From contig JAOTOL010001226.1 in NCBI GenBank assembly GCA_034440575.1, positions 90,001-154,000 on the forward strand: DNA of 64,000 bases. The letters are read 5' to 3'. Under the pieces are notes generated by a model. The model did not search any database and had not been told where the DNA came from. It saw only the letters and a program-made list of their open reading frames with translations. Position numbers and translations under genes: made by a program. Of this stretch, positions 58,700 through 64,000 are shown one piece after another; position 1 is the stretch's first letter; the number at the start of each line of letters is the position of its first letter. Origin of the DNA: Imbricaverruca yamaguchii (lineage: Eukaryota > Arthropoda > Thecostraca > Neoverrucidae).

Positions 58700-60590
58700 T
58701 CATCCCCATGCCTTTCCCATCTTTAGGTGGGGAAAGAGGGAATAACATGCATCTTCATTGTTATGCATGGCTGTGAAAGGATCAAACCTGGTTGATGTGC
58801 CGTAAAACTTAAATGACCAACTAATCATTGGTGCCCATGTTTTTTTTTGTGAATTTGGATAGTACTTCAGTGAATTTAGCATTTTGTTGGTGAACTGACT
58901 ACTTATTGACATATAAGTACATTAATTTAAATTGCATATAGCTGGAAAATTTGTTATTTCCCAATAAAATATGCAGGGAACTCATTCAAATCACAACACA
59001 AAGCATCATGCATATATTTTTCATTACTAATTGTTGTATGGCCTTCTATGCATTTATGTTAGCTTTTGACACAAAGATGTAGATCTGGCCTGAAAATTGT
59101 TAATGTGGAAATGGTACCATTGGCTCAGGATTTCATTTCTGGAAATATGGCACCTGCAAACTGTTGTCCTTTCCAAAGCCAGAAGTACAAGACTCTCATC
59201 TAGCGTACAACCAGTGGTGCATCAAGTGCACCAGGTAGTACAAAAATAGGTGCGCCAACCCATGGAGGGAAAGGGACACCTGGTGCCCCAGTACTATGAA
59301 TATAAAAAAGAAGTGCAATGAAAAGAAAATATTAAGAAATGTAAATTAAGAGTAGTTTTCTTGAAGACATCTAGAGTAATTATCTGTTTTTTTTCTTCTA
59401 TAGAAGCCCATGAGCACAAATGAGAAAATGGCATGGACTTGACTTGCTCAAGCTTTCCTAACATCAGCACCTACTGTTTCTTCAGAAACTAAATATGAGT
59501 AGGATTTGCACTGTTTAAACTTCAGTGTTTCACTGTTTAAGCTTTAATCAGAAGCTGTTGACTCCTTTCGTGATAATGATAAGGTATTCCATCACCCATG
59601 CAGTACAGGCAACCATCACAACATGCCCATTGTGCTGAAGTGTAAGGGTGATGTAGGGTGGCACTCCACAGGAAAAAGATTGTCAATAATTTCAATAACA
59701 ATGTTCTGAATTAAGCTGGACAAAAAAAACCTGCTGAGCAGAGGGTGCACACAGGTATTCTGAAATAGTGCATGCAGAGTGACACCCCTGGTTTCTGAGT
59801 AGATCCCTTCCAGTCATTAGTATTATTGCACCTTAAGGCATCCACAATGCAAGGTTTACACATATCTTACCACCATGAAGCGAACAAAGTGGTTAGGTTT
59901 TGTTAGGTTAGGCTAAACTTTTCTTTTAAGGTTGGAAGATTTCTACATTTTTGGTTACATTTTTCACAATACAAATTATTTAATTTCTTCCAAATCAAAT
60001 TAGGCTAGGTTTGGTTATGCTTTTTAATTCGTATTTTTAGACTAAGGTAGCGGGAAAATTATCAATTTTAACGATATTTTTCCTCTCGCATTTTGCAATT
60101 TCTAGCAGCTCCCAACCTCTAGGGTAGGTTATGCTACTTTGTTCTCTCTTTTCCATAATGTTCTGCTACATCACCGAAACCCAAGCCGCTTCAGTTATAA
60201 AGTCATAAAACATTCAGACTATAAGAGCCACAATGACCCATTTAGGTAAAGTCTGTAAAGGGACGATACCATAATCATGAACAAAAAGACACTAATCACC
60301 CCAACCAACATCACATCACAAATTCCCAAGGAATCATCCACCAACATCTCACACAGCCATCCATCCTTACCTATCTACCCATGTCCCACATAGTATCCAT
60401 GCTTACCATACCTGTCAAGCCCTATTCACTGGATCCTGCACAACATACATGTGGTCAAGTACCCTACCAATAATTTTCCAACTCCACCATTGCCTGCTTA
60501 AAAGGGCCTGGACCATGCACACTAACATCAAAAATATCATGTCATCCACCACTAATTAGAACAGAATTCACAGAATTCAATGTCCAGCCT
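58700..60590. other. AT-rich stretch without genes
   Basis: No gene recognised. Short degenerate TTAGG-like words occur near 59895-59925 but are too sparse to call telomeric. Confidence 0.4.
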
Positions 60591-60599
60591 GAATATTTG

Positions 60600-61140
60600 T
60601 CCACCCAACTTTTAAATACAGTTACTGAGGGACCCCCACAGCACAAGCAGGCAGTCTATTCCACTTAGCAACAACCCTTTGCCTAAAGACCTGTTGTTGC
60701 TTTACTGTCTTACACCTTGATTTGTCTAACATGGATTGATGGGGGACGAGTGGTCTGGGGGTAAGTTGCTCGTCTTACGATCGAAAGGTTGTGGGTTCGT
60801 GTCTCACCTGTCGCTACTCTTCGCCCGCGACCAATCAGCGTGAGAGATTGGCGACGCTAAATGACTCGACGGTCGATGTGTCGTAAAACAAAGAACCAAC
60901 CAACATGGATTGATGACCCCCATAGGCTAAATAGAAGAGGATCATTCAGATTGACCTGATCTAGCCCTTTAATCATTTTGTACATTTCAGTCACATCACT
61001 CCTTAACCTCCTATACTTCAGTGAGTACATATATAATGCCATAGGACTTTCCACATATTCTAAGTTACCTAGTCCACTGATGAGTCTAATGACCTTGCAG
61101 TACTGACAGGTCCAACTTGTCTTGTTGAAATTATTTTTCC
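60600..61140 (-). pseudogene. CR1/L2-like LINE reverse transcriptase C-terminal fragment
   Basis: The - strand frame (61054-60857) reads YSLKYRRLRSDVTEMYKMIK then GLDQVN, the segment after RT in CR1/L2-type ORF2. Further downstream on the same strand (about 60720-60590) come 'NRLPACAVG' and FKSWVDKYSGW, the usual C-terminus. A SINE (60742-60901) splits the fragment. Confidence 0.75.
60728..60915 (+). mobile_element. tRNA-derived SINE with 14-bp target duplication
   Basis: The body 60742-60901 (160 bp) is flanked by AACATGGATTGATG at 60728-60741 and 60902-60915. It starts GGGGACGAGTGGTCTGGGGG (A box region) and has the B box GGTTCGTGTC at about 60795. The tail GTGTCGTAAAACAAAGAACC resembles the tail of the SINE at 58500-58690. 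It inserted into the LINE fragment. Confidence 0.9.
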
Positions 61141-61748
61141 TGCCAACTGAAAAGTATGCATTTGCAGAGGAAATGAGTGGTCACATGCTAGTCGCAAATA
61201 TAAACCTTGCATTGAATAACACAAATTTCATTAATTCAAATTACCTGAAAGTGCAAATTTGCCTAATGTTTATGAGCAAATGTTAGATGCATGAATTGAA
61301 GACGTCAGATGCCACGGTGCCGCGGTAGCTCCCCTTATTTTTCTTCCTCTGACGCCCATGTCGGACATCCATGCCGAAAACTACACGTATATATTAATTG
61401 TGCATAACCATCCATCACCCACCCATCTTCACCCATCGCCCAAACTAATCGTTCACCCATGTTTCCAAACGCATCATTCAAAATCTGAACGAAGGCAGGA
61501 AGCAGCTGACCCTCATCCGCTTCATCAGCATAAGTTATAGCCAAAGGTTCTAAATCATGATTAAGATGGAGCTATGCCCCGCAACCATAAAGCTACAAAT
61601 CGTACAAAATACAGATGAAAGTGGGCCGACCCAGCACGATTTTAGCCAGGGATTAAACACCGCGCCCGTAATTGCACCACAAATGTCTTACATCTGTCAC
61701 ATTTGTCGACTGTAGGCGCAAAATTGTGTTCTGGGTGACGTCATAGTT
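61140..61748. other. Unassigned right end of element C
   Basis: No gene recognised. Confidence 0.35.
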
Positions 61749-61789
61749 CCGATTGCACCGACTGCACCGTTTAGATGCTTGCCGAACAG

Positions 61790-62859
61790 TTTGGCTATGC
61801 TGAGTTTGGCGGTAACCTGCAGAAAGATGTGTATTGCGATATTACTAGTGTACAATTACATATGTGTTCCACTGTCAAATTAACACAACACAAGTATGTC
61901 ATTACAAGCCGCTGCGCGAATTGTGGTTTCATTATGACACACTTTTCCACCACTAGACAGCACAGCAAACGCATGTTTGGTATCGTGCTTGCGAAAACGT
62001 TTCGAAACCACCCCTTTACGTCATAAGTAGTGGTCGCACTAGCGTCCTCAACGGGAAATGCTCGGGTTTTATCCAGTTCTTTTTTTGTACGACTCTGGTA
62101 GAGGCCATGCGTTCTGTATTTACGGTGGGTAGTATGAAGTGACGGAATGTCGTTACGACCAACGCTACTTTTAAGTCAATAGCTGTGAATGAAATTGGTT
62201 ACATCATAGATCTTACCCAAACCTTACTCATTTATATGCTTGATGCAGGTAAAATGTGTGTTAAATTTGTCTTGTTAATGCCTTAAAGTGCAGTAATATT
62301 CAGATTACTAAGTAGGATTCAAGAAGCCCAGTCCATGCATTTTGTGCAATATATGCCTAAAGGCTTCTAAATAAAGACGTTTTTACAATACAATGGTGAT
62401 TAATGCAATTATACTGATGCGACCATTTGTTTCCTCTGTGAATGCCTACCTCATTTTCAGTTGGTGAGCAACATAGCATGAAAAGGTGTTGATATATAAT
62501 ATAGCAGACAAATGTTGTTTAAGAAGAAGAAAATATTACCCACATCCACTCTGGGCGTCTTCAACCCCCCCAAGGTTTTACACAGATAGTGAAAGAACAG
62601 GGTGTGGTAGCATGCAGAAACTGGCATACCTTTCCCACATTAATTTGGCATGTTGTATTCAAATTTTTAGGCCAGGTCGTCTAGGATCAACAAGATGGTC
62701 ATAGTCAAGTGTGGTAACATTCAGAAAAGTGAAATCAATCATCACACTTAATACAGTAAGGATATCTGAATGAAACTCAGCATTTGCTTATCTTTAGGGA
62801 TGAAACAACATGTACCAAAGGATTTTTTTCTTCCATTTTTGATTACTTATTAGTTGTGC
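61790..62859. other. Unassigned stretch
   Basis: No gene recognised. An AATAAA at about 62370 is not linked to any coding frame. Confidence 0.4.
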
Positions 62860-63240
62860 ATATTTTGCCATCGGAGCAAAATAAAAGATTCTGGCTAAAG
62901 TAAGCATTTTTTATGAGAGCAAGTCCAGCTCAAAGAACATCTTTCAGTCTGCTCCATCCATTATAAAAATACAAATGAAAGAAAATTGAAAACTTCAAAG
63001 TTTGAAATTTAAAACATAAAATTTTGATTTTGGCAGTAAAAATTTTAGGGTCGATTTCACCTTCCTCTTCTGATTCCAAATATTTTTATCTCTCAAATCT
63101 CCCCCCTAATTGAACTCCCAGGGCCAAAAACATGATGTAAGTTTTGAAAATATAGGCCCCCTAGTAATGTCACTTGGGTGGATAAACCTTTGTGGGTGGT
63201 GTCTGGCCCTACTCGTCAAGTGCTGTCCAGTGACCTCGGC
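62860..63240 (-). repeat. Dispersed repeat family F, copy 2
   Basis: Reverse-complement match to 37030-37480; see that entry for shared blocks. Confidence 0.75.
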
Positions 63241-63369
63241 TAGGAACAGGACAATTGAATGTTGGGAATCATTAATGGGAGTGTGGGAGATAAGAGCAAG
63301 GAGGTCATGAAAGAAGTTGTGGTTAGCCTATGTGTGCAATCAAAATGAAATGAAATGCAATTTGAAGGT

Positions 63370-63980
63370 CTTTAGGGTAGTAACAGGTCAAAATGAGCAT
63401 ATCTCATTGCAAAAAGACTTAGACAAACTTGTGAAGTAATCCGAAGAATGGCAAATTAAATTAAATTTCGATAAGTTGAAAATCATGCATGTAGGTAAGC
63501 AGCATATGAAGGCTCCATACTTGATGGGTGGCCAAATGCTATCAGTGACTCAACAGAAGGATTTAGGTGTTATTCTAAAGAAAAAATTGGGGGCATCAGA
63601 ACAGACCAAGGAAGCCAGGAAGAAGGCACTGAAAATGCGTGGGGCAATAAATAGGAATGTATCATACAGAAGTGAGGAAGTCATCAGGAAGCTTTACTGT
63701 GCATATGTCAGGCCACATTTGGAACACTGCATCCAAACTTGGTCTCCTAGCTGTGAAAAAAGATTGTTGGCTTTTAGAGAGTTCAAGAGAGGGCTACAAA
63801 AATGGTTAATTGTATAAGCAACCTGGCATATGAGGAAAGATTAAAGAAATTGAATATGTTTTCACTTAGATATAGAAGGCTGAGAGATGGGCGCTGTATA
63901 ACCACTGCAGTTGATCCGCCCGAAAACCCAAATAACTAACTAAGAAGGGTGAGAGATCTCATCAAGGTCTTTAAATTTGT
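63370..63980 (+). pseudogene. CR1/L2-like LINE reverse transcriptase C-terminal fragment
   Basis: The frame includes EEWQIKLNFDKLKIMHVGK just upstream of the ATG at 63476, then QQKDLGVILKKKL, MRGAINRNVSYRSEEVIRKL and YVRPHLEHCIQTWSPS, the typical block after the RT catalytic core in CR1/L2 elements. A frame change near 63800 leads to 'YEERLKKLNMFSL' and RYRRLRDG, matching the fragment at 60.6-61.1 kb. The sequence runs on past the window edge region (VRDLIKVFKFVHG at about 63940-63990). Confidence 0.85.
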
Positions 63981-64000
63981 CCATGGTCTGGAGAGGGGAT

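Larger units (their letters stand above)
53578..61789. mobile_element. Element C: 8.2-kb region bounded by 41-bp inverted repeats
   Basis: 53578-53618 (CTGTTCGGCAAGCATC...) is repeated as its reverse complement at 61749-61789 with one mismatch. The motif GGTGCAGTC is doubled within each end. Just inside, both sides carry TGTGACGTCATA-like sequence (about 53671 and 61734). The interior is nested: an inner inverted-repeat element at about 53690-57662, a SINE, LINE fragments and another SINE. No target duplication was recognised at the outer ends, so the outer element could also be two independent copies of one terminal repeat. Confidence 0.6.

Noticed and set aside
59880..60020. Second telomeric tract (GTTAGGTT words)
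   Set aside because: Only a few scattered TTAGG-like words without periodicity.

Overview
This is eukaryotic DNA, most likely from an arthropod. A 292-bp array of the arthropod telomere repeat (CCTAA/TTAGG) lies at 42469-42760. The only recognisable host gene is split by introns with GT/AG junctions. Non-LTR retrotransposons, tRNA-derived SINEs, a Tigger/pogo-type transposon and many minisatellites fill nearly everything else. I cannot place the organism below arthropod level.

The host gene is mitochondrial L-threonine 3-dehydrogenase (TDH) on the + strand, with seven coding exons from 14223 to 36113 that fix the C-terminal ~315 residues. All six introns are phase-consistent. The exon(s) for the mitochondrial leader and the first strand of the Rossmann fold must lie upstream and were not found. 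Several introns begin or end in minisatellites whose units contain a copy of the adjoining splice junction: exon 1 acceptor, exon 4 donor, exon 6 acceptor and donor, and weakly exon 5 donor. Intron 1 also holds about 690 bp of alternating purine-pyrimidine DNA.

Region by region: 1-1.4 kb nothing clear; 1.4-10.7 kb a decayed I/Jockey-like non-LTR retrotransposon split by a LINE 3' end, a 3.39-kb inverted element with 8-bp target duplication (element A) and a SINE; 10.7-14.2 kb minisatellites and unassigned DNA; 14.2-36.1 kb TDH, with element B (16.9-19.7 kb) in intron 2 and a Tigger remnant (25.5-26.8 kb), a palindromic 0.48-kb repeat (28.0-30.3 kb) and a degenerate GC/A-rich array in intron 5; 36-48 kb dispersed repeats, degenerate arrays (some in inverted pairs) and the telomeric tract; 48-53.5 kb mostly featureless; 53.6-61.8 kb a nested inverted-repeat element (element C) containing a SINE and LINE fragments; 61.8-64 kb a dispersed repeat and a CR1-like reverse transcriptase fragment.

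The most interesting mobile DNA is the trio A, B and C. Each has long inverted arms and a decayed gene of families I know only as widespread, uncharacterised invertebrate ORFs. Element A keeps an Asp motif, a CxxH motif and a C-terminal Glu motif in the order seen in hAT transposases, together with an 8-bp target-site duplication. I therefore propose, as inference, that these are very divergent hAT-like transposons.
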